10,378 bases of DNA, taken from NCBI GenBank assembly GCA_023134215.1, contig JAGLUV010000072.1, positions 1 to 10,378 of the forward strand. The letters run 5' to 3'. Source of the DNA: Candidatus Thorarchaeota archaeon. GTDB lineage: Archaea > Asgardarchaeota > Thorarchaeia > Thorarchaeales > Thorarchaeaceae. The notes beneath the pieces were generated by a model. It ran no database searches and was not told the DNA's origin. It saw only the letters and a program-made list of their open reading frames with translations. The position numbers and the translations under genes were made by a program. Shown one piece after another: positions 1 to 6,001 of the stretch (positions within the stretch are counted from its first letter, which is position 1; every line of letters begins with the position of its first letter).

Positions 1-113
1 CCGTTCTCTATTATGGCTAGGTCTCCAAGATCATCGCCCGTTTTGGGATGGTCACTGTTTCCAGCCAATGTGGCCAGCTGACCAATGTGGGTTAGTAGCA
101 TATCCGGTTTCAT
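1..113 (-). CDS. hutI: imidazolonepropionase, N-terminal part (runs off the left edge)
   Basis: Reading leftward from an ATG at 113 gives 37 complete codons with no stop before the window ends. The peptide starts MKPDMLLTHIGQLATL and continues through GDDLGDLAIIENG. This is the usual opening of imidazolonepropionase: a short strand with NIGQL/HIGQL, then a G..M/LG.L.II..G segment before the amidohydrolase barrel. The enzyme (EC 3.5.2.7) hydrolyses imidazolonepropionate to formiminoglutamate in histidine degradation and is cytosolic and metal-dependent. Its catalytic residues lie outside the window, so the family call rests on the N-terminus alone. A CCATATACA box on the minus strand lies about 27 bases before the ATG, so transcription probably starts at or very near the start codon (leaderless). 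It is divergent from the phosphoribosyltransferase gene. A related amidohydrolase is possible. Confidence 0.72.
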   Translation of the reverse strand, partial: MKPDMLLTHIGQLATLAGNSDHPKTGDDLGDLAIIEN

Positions 114-135
114 CGTGTGCCACACATTGGGGGAA

Positions 136-144
136 TGTATATGG
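136..144 (-). promoter_or_regulatory. TATA-like element for hutI
   Basis: The minus strand reads CCATATACA here. Its centre is about 27 bases from the hutI ATG at 113, the usual archaeal TATA-to-start distance. That predicts a leaderless mRNA, which agrees with the lack of a clear Shine-Dalgarno match before this ATG. Confidence 0.45.
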
Positions 145-183
145 TGTAGATGTGTCTTACGCTAAACTCAAAGTTTGGTAGTG

Positions 184-190
184 TATATAT
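184..190 (+). promoter_or_regulatory. TATA-like element for the phosphoribosyltransferase gene
   Basis: TATATAT on the plus strand predicts a transcript start near 210-215 and a leader of about 25-30 bases before the ATG at 240. A GAGG at 224-227 could serve as a ribosome-binding site, although its 12-base spacing is long. Confidence 0.45.
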
Positions 191-239
191 GGGAGCCCCG
201 TCACTCTCAAGCAAAGCGCATGCGAGGCATTAGTAGAAA

Positions 240-821
240 ATGGAGTACCTCATTCTTTCTTGGGATGCGATATACAATCTCACGCTGCAGCTATCTGAAC
301 GTATTGTAAATGACGGATTCAAACCGGACACTATCGTCGGAATAGCTAGGGGTGGCTGGATACCGGCCCGGATACTGTCAGATGTACTATATGCTGATAC
401 TCTGCAGAATATTCGGATAGAGTACTACAGCGATGTAGGTGTGAAAGGAAAGGAACCGATAATCACTCAACCGCTGTCCGGATCTTTGGATGGCAAGACA
501 ATTCTCTTGGTTGACGAGGTCGCGGACACTGGTGATAGTCTGGTTCATGCAATTGAGCATGTGAAGGGCCTTGGTGCAAAGGAAGTTCGGACCGCTGTTC
601 TTCACCTGAAACCCACGTCTTGCATAGTTCCCGACTACTACATGGTGAAGACAGAGAGCTGGACAGTCTATCCATGGGAGCATCGTGAGTCCATTATCGC
701 TCTCGTGAATATATTCAAATCCGAAGACCCATCTCTTACTATTCAACAGATTCGAGACCGGCTAGTGTTTGAAGCTGGCTTTGACCCCACTATTGCTGAC
801 TATTTCATCAAGCGCCTATGA
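240..821 (+). CDS. purine-type phosphoribosyltransferase (hypoxanthine/xanthine/guanine PRTase-like)
   Basis: This is a 193-residue cytosolic protein of the type I phosphoribosyltransferase fold. The PRPP-binding loop is plain at residues 88-101 (ILLVDEVADTGDSL: hydrophobic strand, two acids, then DTG). Residues 34-44 (GIARGGWIPAR) match the pyrophosphate-binding loop of the family. An aromatic stretch near 130-140 (SWTVYPWEHRE) is typical of the archaeal and bacterial Gpt/Hpt-like group (COG2236), which makes purine nucleotides from free bases and PRPP. The last 35 residues form an extra small helical tail. The exact base cannot be read from the sequence. ATG start, with GAGG 12 bases upstream and a TATA box near 187. 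The next gene, cgi121, begins about 20 bases downstream, so the two are probably co-transcribed. Confidence 0.85.
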   Translation: MEYLILSWDAIYNLTLQLSERIVNDGFKPDTIVGIARGGWIPARILSDVLYADTLQNIRIEYYSDVGVKGKEPIITQPLSGSLDGKTILLVDEVADTGDSLVHAIEHVKGLGAKEVRTAVLHLKPTSCIVPDYYMVKTESWTVYPWEHRESIIALVNIFKSEDPSLTIQQIRDRLVFEAGFDPTIADYFIKRL

Positions 822-842
822 ACGATTGAGGTCCATCGAGGT

Positions 843-1430
843 GTGACTGTGATACTTGAAACTGTGGAGTATGAAGACGAAATCTTCTGGGCAGGCATAG
901 CTGAAATCGGCAATACCTCTAACATGGGGAAGGATGCATTGATTAATCTGGCATCTGAGAGAGAAGACGACATCCATGCCATTCAATTCCTTGATTCCTC
1001 TCTCATTGTAAGCATCGGTCACCTCCTCTCGGCAGCACAGAATGCGGTAAACGCGTGGAAGGGTGGCTACATGCTGACAAGAGGGCTCGATGCCGAAGTT
1101 CTCGTGTATGCTTCTGCGCAAAGGCAGATTGGTCGCGCAATCGAGAATCTGGGAATACATGCCGGTTTGCAGAGTATAGCGTTGGTTGTCATCGGTGGTG
1201 AAAAAAAGGCTGTTCGTGACGTGATTACGAAGATGGTTAACAAGGTGGGAAAAGAGATCAAGCCTGCCTTCGTGCCTGACCGAGAACGTCTGGAACGAAT
1301 CATGCACCATTTCGGCGTTAATGAGAAAGAGATCAAGGCATTGACGGATTCAGATGAGGTTGAAATCTGGGCTAAAGCCCTCTTGAAGTGTGTTGTTAGC
1401 AGGGTTTCTATAGTTGCTCTCGGTGCCTAA
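843..1430 (+). CDS. cgi121: KEOPS complex subunit Cgi121
   Basis: This 195-residue protein carries the two hallmark segments of Cgi121/TPRKB: GHLLSAAQNAVNAW at residues 59-72, and an acidic-to-ILxY-S-xRQI-xAI-xxxGI block at about 81-105 (DAEVLVYASAQRQIGRAI). In KEOPS (Kae1-Bud32-Cgi121-Pcc1) this subunit binds Bud32 and holds the tRNA 3' end during t6A37 synthesis. The length is slightly above the usual 150-180 residues, with an acidic C-terminal helix region. The GTG at 843 is preceded by GAGGTC at 828-833 (spacing 9). A second GTG at 849 is preceded by GAGGTG at 838-843 (spacing 5) and is an equally good start, two residues shorter. The gene ends 3 bases before the convergent THUMP gene. 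TsaC, which makes the substrate for KEOPS, lies just beyond. Confidence 0.85.
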   Translation: MTVILETVEYEDEIFWAGIAEIGNTSNMGKDALINLASEREDDIHAIQFLDSSLIVSIGHLLSAAQNAVNAWKGGYMLTRGLDAEVLVYASAQRQIGRAIENLGIHAGLQSIALVVIGGEKKAVRDVITKMVNKVGKEIKPAFVPDRERLERIMHHFGVNEKEIKALTDSDEVEIWAKALLKCVVSRVSIVALGA

Positions 1431-1433
1431 GTT

Positions 1434-1970
1434 CTAGTATTGATCATCACGCATAGTCATAATCGATAGGATATCTTCGTCAGGAATCAGAACAGATAGC
1501 CCTGTCATCTCACCGACGATCTCAATCCACACAACCCTGTCCGGATTGTCAAGATCCACCTTTCTTGGGATGACAGATGCTACTGCTTCGACAACCTGCA
1601 TGTTCTCAAGCTCTGTATGTCGCCTTCTTACAGTGACTCTGAACGTTTCATCCTCGCCAATCTTCTGAAGAAGTTTTTCCGCGGCCTTGACGATACTCTC
1701 TATGTCAGAAGAAACACATAGTTCAAGCGGTGTGAATCTAATGGCAAAGCGAAACTGATACGCATTTTCAATTGCATACTCTCTTAGTCGATGGACCACA
1801 TCAAATGGGTCAAGCCCAGTCCAACATGCCAGGATTCCTGATATGCGAGTCATTGACACTCGCAATGCGTCATCTTCGATTAGGTCCCCAACGAAATACT
1901 GAATCTCCGACCTCGCCGCTTTCTCGCGGTTCCTAGGGCATCCTACAAGTAGATTGAATTCCTGCAGCAC
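1434..1970 (-). CDS. THUMP-domain protein, TAN1-like (tRNA cytidine acetylation partner)
   Basis: The protein starts with a FNLLVGCPRNREKAARSEI stretch, followed by a GD-containing turn and SGILACWTGLDPFDVVHRLRE. A FRFAIRFTPLE strand, a FRVTVRRRH strand and a final IEIVGE..GLSVL block complete the pattern. This is the layout of a THUMP RNA-binding domain with its N-terminal ferredoxin-like part (COG1818, TAN1/THUMPD1). The eukaryotic members bind tRNA and assist the NAT10/Kre33 acetylase in making ac4C12; the same role here is inference. I chose the GTG at 1970 (178 residues). It follows the tsaC stop by 7 bases, is preceded by GAGGCGA, and places the conserved strand at the N-terminus. An ATG at 2024 would add 18 mostly Ser/Glu residues encoded by the tsaC tail and has no convincing ribosome-binding site. 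It is the second gene of a leftward pair with tsaC. Confidence 0.75.
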   Translation of the reverse strand: MLQEFNLLVGCPRNREKAARSEIQYFVGDLIEDDALRVSMTRISGILACWTGLDPFDVVHRLREYAIENAYQFRFAIRFTPLELCVSSDIESIVKAAEKLLQKIGEDETFRVTVRRRHTELENMQVVEAVASVIPRKVDLDNPDRVVWIEIVGEMTGLSVLIPDEDILSIMTMRDDQY

Positions 1971-1977
1971 ACTCGCC

Positions 1978-2694
1978 TCACTTGTCTGCGAAGATGATTC
2001 TGGTAGTCCAGAATCGGAGAGCATCCGAATCCACTTTCAGACTCTGCACAAGCCTATCCTTGGTCAACGCCCCCTCGCGGATCACCTTAATGCTTGCCCC
2101 CTCCACATCATTTTCTTCAACTCTTACAATAGTGGAGTTCGCTCCAGATTTCGATAGTCCCGCATCAATGTATAGGTCCACTTCATCACCAAGCTGGTCC
2201 TTGGCCACTGCGATTTCAAATGGGCTTGGTTCACCACTTCGATTCGCACTTGTTCCCACAATTGGTCCCTTAATCCCTTGAGCAATGCCTCGGGGGATGA
2301 TGTGGTCTGGGACTCTAATAGCTATGGAACCACGTCCTCCCGTGATAGTTACCGGAACCGAACCCTTTGGAGTGACGACTAGCGTAAGGGCGCCAGGCCA
2401 GAACAGTCTTGTCAGCACTCTCTCAAGGTTGCTAAATTCATGGTAGACTTCACATTGCGCAGAGTCCGAGAACAGCAGAGGAACTCCGAGATTCCTGTTT
2501 CGTCGTTTGACATGGATAATCTTCTCAATGGCGGCTTGATTGCTTGAATCACAGACCAAACCATAGCTGGTATCTGTAGGGCAAACAATCAGTCCCCCCT
2601 CTTTGATTATCTCTATGGCTCGAACTATGATGTCTTGGTAGTTTTCCTCTTTAGCTACCACAGTTTCAGCTGTCAATGGAGTGACCTGATACAT
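1978..2694 (-). CDS. tsaC: L-threonylcarbamoyladenylate synthase (TsaC/Sua5/YrdC family)
   Basis: This cytosolic 238-residue YrdC-domain enzyme makes threonylcarbamoyl-AMP from threonine, bicarbonate and ATP, the activated donor used by KEOPS for t6A37. Visible motifs, numbered from the ATG at 2694, are PTDTSYGL at 39-46, the basic KRR at 63-65, PGALTLV at about 100-106, TSANRSGE at 148-155, NSTIV at about 186, and IREGA near 206. The Sua5 C-terminal domain of about 100 residues is absent, so this is the short TsaC form. The frame is open back to an ATG at 2751. That would add a cysteine- and methionine-rich 19-residue stretch, whereas the ATG at 2694 follows AGGGG directly and gives the usual length. 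The gene reads into the THUMP gene and faces away from the nucleotidyltransferase gene. Confidence 0.9.
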   Translation of the reverse strand: MYQVTPLTAETVVAKEENYQDIIVRAIEIIKEGGLIVCPTDTSYGLVCDSSNQAAIEKIIHVKRRNRNLGVPLLFSDSAQCEVYHEFSNLERVLTRLFWPGALTLVVTPKGSVPVTITGGRGSIAIRVPDHIIPRGIAQGIKGPIVGTSANRSGEPSPFEIAVAKDQLGDEVDLYIDAGLSKSGANSTIVRVEENDVEGASIKVIREGALTKDRLVQSLKVDSDALRFWTTRIIFADK

Positions 2695-2752
2695 TCCCCT
2701 GCAAACACACATATGAATGACCCGTAATCCAATGACCATACCACAGAGCATT

Positions 2753-2766
2753 CTCTACCGATAGAG
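2753..2766. repeat. short inverted repeat before the nucleotidyltransferase ribosome-binding site
   Basis: CTCTA and TAGAG flank the four bases CCGA. The 5-bp arms are short and could occur by chance. The position, two bases before the strong GGAGGG site, means it could fold in the mRNA leader or act as an operator in the divergent tsaC/nucleotidyltransferase gap. I saw no clear TATA box on either strand in this gap. Confidence 0.25.
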
Positions 2767-2767
2767 T

Positions 2768-2773
2768 GGAGGG
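2768..2773 (+). promoter_or_regulatory. Shine-Dalgarno site GGAGGG that decides the nucleotidyltransferase start
   Basis: GGAGG is an exact match to the archaeal anti-Shine-Dalgarno sequence. It ends 7 bases before an ATC codon at 2780 but 16 bases before the first conventional start, the GTG at 2789. The spacing therefore points to initiation at 2780. Confidence 0.6.
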
Positions 2774-2788
2774 ATACAAATCCGCGCG

Positions 2789-3805
2789 GTGATACTAGCT
2801 GCAGGCAAAGGGGAACGAATGTCCCCACTCACAAATGTCATTCAAAAGGCGTTGATATCGTGTGTTGGCATGACGTTGATTGATCGACTTGTATCTGTGC
2901 TGAGAGCTGAAGGAATAGAGAGCTTCACCATTGGCGTTGGTTGGAAAGGAACCGAGATGGAGCGCCACTTCGATAATCATCCTGAAAGAGATCGGATTGA
3001 CGTAGTTCATGTTCCCGAATACGAACGTGGTCCATTGCAGACCCTCGTAACGTCCCTTGATGCAGTCCGCGATGAACGGTTTATTGTATGTCCCGCTGAC
3101 CTATTCGTTGAAGGTGGAATTGTTTCCCTTACAATGTCGGAACATGCCATTAATAATCCCCCAAGAACTGCTTCCATTGCAGTTGACAAATCAGGTAAAA
3201 CCGGAACTCCTGTTTACGCAAAGGATACTGGTCTAGTTACCGGTCTAGGGCGCGCTGTTCAAGATTGCTCAGAATCTGGGCGTTCAGCCATGGTGTTGGC
3301 AGTCAACAGGCGCTTTATCAGCTACTGCAGAGAAGCACTGGGCTCTGGTGAGAGAAGAGTTGTCGATGCTCTGAATTTGGCAATTAGCAAAGGAGAGGAT
3401 ATCCGTCAAGTTGACGTCACCGGACGATGGTTCGACGTCGATGATGTCGAGAGTCTTCTGGAGGTAAGCGAGTACCTTCTCAGGGTTTCCACACCCGAAA
3501 TTGATGGGTCTATATTCGTTCCCGTAGGGGATACCATGGACATTGGAGAAACTATAACTCTACCATCTGGCATTGTTCTGGAGTCCGGTGTCCAGATTAT
3601 TGGGCCCTCATTCATAGCCCCCGGATGTACGGTTGGTTCGCACTGTGTGATTGGTCCTGGGGTGAGCTTGGAAATGAAAGCAATGGTGAAACCCAACTCT
3701 AATGTGCGGGAGTCCCTTCTCCTAGGAGGAGCGCAAGTTAGAAAGGGCACCAATCTGACGGGCTCTGTAGTACATGGCAGCGATGTATTTCAGAAGGGAT
3801 TATGA
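2789..3805 (+). CDS. sugar/polyol-phosphate nucleotidyltransferase with C-terminal left-handed beta-helix
   Basis: From the GTG this is 338 residues. An N-terminal nucleotidyltransferase domain (about 1-230) shows ILAAGKGERM at 2-11, the QKAL lysine at about 19-22, the metal-site segment CPADLF at 101-106 and a GRWFDVDDVESLLE block at about 212-225. That last block resembles the W.D(I/V)D region of MobA/IPCT/LicC-like cytidylyltransferases. From about 240 to the end, hexapeptide-type repeats (IIGPSFIAPGCTVG, VIGPGV) form a left-handed beta-helix as in GlmU-type enzymes. Family members normally start M-K/R-AVILAAG. The in-frame codons before the GTG read ATC-CGC-GCG, giving (M)RAVILAAG, so the real start is probably 2780 (see finding). 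The C-terminus abuts the CDP-alcohol phosphotransferase gene, which suggests a CTP-dependent polyol-phosphate activator, possibly inositol-1-phosphate. The substrate is not readable from sequence. Confidence 0.8.
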   Translation: MILAAGKGERMSPLTNVIQKALISCVGMTLIDRLVSVLRAEGIESFTIGVGWKGTEMERHFDNHPERDRIDVVHVPEYERGPLQTLVTSLDAVRDERFIVCPADLFVEGGIVSLTMSEHAINNPPRTASIAVDKSGKTGTPVYAKDTGLVTGLGRAVQDCSESGRSAMVLAVNRRFISYCREALGSGERRVVDALNLAISKGEDIRQVDVTGRWFDVDDVESLLEVSEYLLRVSTPEIDGSIFVPVGDTMDIGETITLPSGIVLESGVQIIGPSFIAPGCTVGSHCVIGPGVSLEMKAMVKPNSNVRESLLLGGAQVRKGTNLTGSVVHGSDVFQKGL

Positions 3806-3806
3806 T

Positions 3807-4418
3807 ATGTCACCCAGCAAGTTCAGAGTACGGCGAATCTTCAGATGGCTTATGCAGCCCATTGGTGAGAGGCTAGCTGGCGCAGGCGTTCGACCTGATA
3901 CAGTGACGTACGTTTCACTTCAGCTTGCACTTCTTGGTTTCATATTATTTTGGCTTACTCTAGATCAGTGGCTGTATGCTCTCTTTGTATTTCTAGTGGG
4001 CCTCCTCGATGGTATTGACGGAGTAGTTGCAAGAGCGTCCGATCGCTCAACTCCAATGGGTGCTCTCACTGACTCCATAATCGATAAGGTGTCTGAGATC
4101 ATACTCCTGCTGGCTTTGATCATTGGCTTTCCTAATCAGGCTGTGCTAGGAGTAGGTGTCCCGATCTGGGGCATGCTGTGCGTATCCGGCTGGCTACTTA
4201 CGAGTTACTCACGTTCCCGGGCGGAAGCCCTTGGAGTCAAGGATTTGGACGTGGGTCTTGGAGCAAGGTCCGAGCGCCTCTTCACTCTAGTTATCTTCTC
4301 ATTGTTTTTCCAAGCACTCTGGGGACTTGTAGTCGTCACGTTCATGGGATTATTGACCGCAGCGTATCGCTTCTATCATTACAAGAGAGAACTCACAGAT
4401 TCACACCATCAGATTTAA
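3807..4418 (+). CDS. CDP-alcohol phosphatidyltransferase family membrane protein (archaetidyl- or DIPP-synthase-like)
   Basis: This 203-residue integral membrane enzyme has the complete family signature D-x2-DG-x2-AR-x8-G-x3-D-x3-D. Numbered from the ATG at 3807, it runs from D68 to D93. About five or six hydrophobic helices surround it. A SYSRSRAEALG...R.ER block after the signature is typical of archaeal archaetidylinositol-phosphate and di-myo-inositol-phosphate phosphate synthases. The enzyme moves a phospho-alcohol from or to a CDP carrier at the membrane. I chose the ATG at 3807 because it lies one base after the upstream stop and 8 bases after AAGGG. The frame is open to an ATG at 3774 inside the upstream gene, which would add 11 residues. 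With the preceding nucleotidyltransferase it recalls the fused IPCT/DIPPS enzyme of Archaeoglobus, split here into two genes. Substrate assignment is inference. Confidence 0.85.
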   Translation: MSPSKFRVRRIFRWLMQPIGERLAGAGVRPDTVTYVSLQLALLGFILFWLTLDQWLYALFVFLVGLLDGIDGVVARASDRSTPMGALTDSIIDKVSEIILLLALIIGFPNQAVLGVGVPIWGMLCVSGWLLTSYSRSRAEALGVKDLDVGLGARSERLFTLVIFSLFFQALWGLVVVTFMGLLTAAYRFYHYKRELTDSHHQI

Positions 4419-4457
4419 GTGATGTCTGGAATAGGCCGCTAGCGGAGAGCGTTACAC

Positions 4458-4874
4458 ATGGCCAAGTTCAGAGCTGATCATTATCTACTTGCAGAGTTTG
4501 AGAACCCAGAAAGAACGAAGGATGGCCAGAAAATTCTAGAGGCGCTTAAGGAGATATCAGAACTCAAGGACCTCGCAATAGTATCCAAGAGGCTTGAGGG
4601 TAAGAATTGGCAGGAAATTCTTGGCAGAATAGACATCCCCGCCGGCTCGAAAGCATTCTGGGCAATGGTGAAGAACGATGTCAGTGAACGTGAGCCTTAC
4701 AACCTGCTCATCCGCATAGATGTGAATGGTGAGGGAGCAGACATCGAGGAGGCCCGAGCAAAAGTAAAATCTTGGGTGGAGGGCGCATTTATTCCTCGAA
4801 TCAAGGCAAAGGTCCCTGTGAAGACGATTAATGTTCATCAAGCTAATGAAATCTATATGCCAGACTTGGCGTGA
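4458..4874 (+). CDS. hypothetical protein, 138 residues
   Basis: I do not recognise this family. It is a soluble, charged protein with no signal peptide or membrane helix and no cysteine. The predicted pattern is strand (YLLAEF), helix (GQKILEALKEISELK), strand (LAIVSK), an IPAGSKAFWAMVKND segment, strand (YNLLIRIDVNG), a long helix (DIEEARAKVKSWVEGAFIPRIKA), and strand (VKTINVHQ). A compact alpha/beta sandwich, possibly ferredoxin-like, would fit, but this is only a reading of hydrophobic spacing. ATG start with GGAGAG at 4444-4449, spacing 8. It lies 39 bases after the CDP-alcohol phosphotransferase gene on the same strand and is probably co-transcribed with it. Its stop is 6 bases from the stop of the convergent propeller gene. 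Confidence 0.75.
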   Translation: MAKFRADHYLLAEFENPERTKDGQKILEALKEISELKDLAIVSKRLEGKNWQEILGRIDIPAGSKAFWAMVKNDVSEREPYNLLIRIDVNGEGADIEEARAKVKSWVEGAFIPRIKAKVPVKTINVHQANEIYMPDLA

Positions 4875-4880
4875 AATGCC

Positions 4881-5894
4881 CTAGTCTGGAACCATTGACA
4901 TTAGATATAGCGTGCGGCCTACCGACTGTACGATTTCTACGGTGCCATCCCCGTTTACATCTCCAAGTGCTACCAATGCTTCAGCTGCCTTTTTGACTGG
5001 TCTAATTGAAGCCTCCGGAGTGAGCATCCTCGATTCGTAAGAAAGAACCGTTATGTTTGAGTTGCCTTGGCAGGAAATTACTTGGCCATCAGCTCCTGCT
5101 TTGTCCAAGAGATGACCGATCCGCACAGACGTGATCAAACTAGGTGCTCTGATGCTTGCCAATTGCTTCAGTTCTCCTTGGTCAATTTCGTGCAATGTTA
5201 GTTGTTTTTCATCTGAAATTGTAAGAATCTCATCGCTAAGCCCGCCAGTGACTGCACCTGTGGTCACGAGGCTAATCTCACCCTTGACCTTTGAACGTTG
5301 AATCTCGTGGAGTCTATCGTCTGCATACTGATAGACATAGAGGTACCCGGCATCATCTCCAAACACAAATCGGCTGAATGAGAGTCCCCTACTTCTCAGT
5401 GGTTTCATTGAGAACACAGGCCTATCTACTACCTTATGGGCAAGCTTGTCCAATGCAACATCAAACCATCCGTAGCATCTCAAGGTATTATCAGCAGTAG
5501 CCACTATTACCTCAGCTGAGTCATCACTTACGACGTTTGTTACACAAATGGCCGTGGGAAGAGTTCCAAGAGGTGTGGTTGCTCTGACTGCCAATTCATC
5601 ATCCAAATAGCTCACAACTCGGAGCATATTGTCGAGACCCCCGAGCACGAAATCCTTGACGCCATTTCCCATCACATCGCCAAGCGCCAATGCAGCAACG
5701 GGCGGTAGATTGCCGGTCTTCATAATCTCGGTGGCTCTAACCTTTTTGCCAATCTCAAATTCAAAGATCCGAAGCTCACCATTCATTGTAGTAAGAACAA
5801 GATTGTCTTTGCCATCGCCAGTGAGGTCTGTGAGTTCTAAACTAGTGATGACCTCCTTGAATGGAATCTTTGCGATTATCTCGAGCTTGGGCAT
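4881..5894 (-). CDS. cytosolic beta-propeller protein with FG-GAP/VCBS-like repeats
   Basis: This 337-residue protein is built of about seven repeated four-strand blades. The clearest have the calcium-loop-like D-x-x-G-D/N-G motif: DLTGDGKDNLVL near residue 23, DVMGNGVKDFVLGG near 73, and DVNGDGTVEIVQS near 312. Degenerate copies lie between (SDDSAEVIVATADNTL, GGLSDEILTISDE). Such propellers are usually extracellular integrin-like or PQQ-like domains, but there is no signal peptide or membrane helix here. An intracellular scaffold is more likely, as in the eukaryotic ITFG2 or BBS proteins; that comparison is structural analogy. I chose the ATG at 5894, with GAGGA about 10 bases before it, over the ATG at 5915, which has no ribosome-binding site and adds seven residues. 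It is divergent from the PriL-like gene. Confidence 0.75.
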   Translation of the reverse strand: MPKLEIIAKIPFKEVITSLELTDLTGDGKDNLVLTTMNGELRIFEFEIGKKVRATEIMKTGNLPPVAALALGDVMGNGVKDFVLGGLDNMLRVVSYLDDELAVRATTPLGTLPTAICVTNVVSDDSAEVIVATADNTLRCYGWFDVALDKLAHKVVDRPVFSMKPLRSRGLSFSRFVFGDDAGYLYVYQYADDRLHEIQRSKVKGEISLVTTGAVTGGLSDEILTISDEKQLTLHEIDQGELKQLASIRAPSLITSVRIGHLLDKAGADGQVISCQGNSNITVLSYESRMLTPEASIRPVKKAAEALVALGDVNGDGTVEIVQSVGRTLYLMSMVPD

Positions 5895-5947
5895 GCTATG
5901 GAGTCCTCTTTGCATTGTAGTGATTGGGCTGTTTGAACCTAGCTAGA

Positions 5948-5957
5948 CTAATTTAAG
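5948..5957 (-). promoter_or_regulatory. TATA-like box in the propeller/PriL-like divergent promoter
   Basis: The minus strand reads CTTAAATTAG, close to the CTTAAATAG boxes before the HD and actin genes. It sits about 55-60 bases before the propeller ATG at 5894, predicting a leader of about 30 bases. On the plus strand the same bases read CTAATTTAAG and lie about 50 bases before the ATG at 6002, so one element could serve both genes. Confidence 0.4.
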
Positions 5958-6001
5958 AGTTGTTCCATTGTCCAGCTATAAGAATCGCGAATCGCTCACT
6001 G

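Noticed and set aside
816..1310. 164-residue minus-strand open frame across cgi121
   Set aside because: It lies antisense to a recognised KEOPS subunit and shows no family motif; it is a shadow of the coding bias on the other strand.
1971..2024. ATG start at 2024 for the THUMP protein
   Set aside because: The extra 18 residues are Ser/Glu-rich and encoded by the end of tsaC, and no ribosome-binding site precedes the ATG. The GTG at 1970 has GAGGCGA and places the conserved strand at the N-terminus.
4178..4477. 99-residue plus-strand frame overlapping the CDP-alcohol phosphotransferase
   Set aside because: It overlaps a gene with a complete catalytic signature in another frame and shows no recognisable domain.
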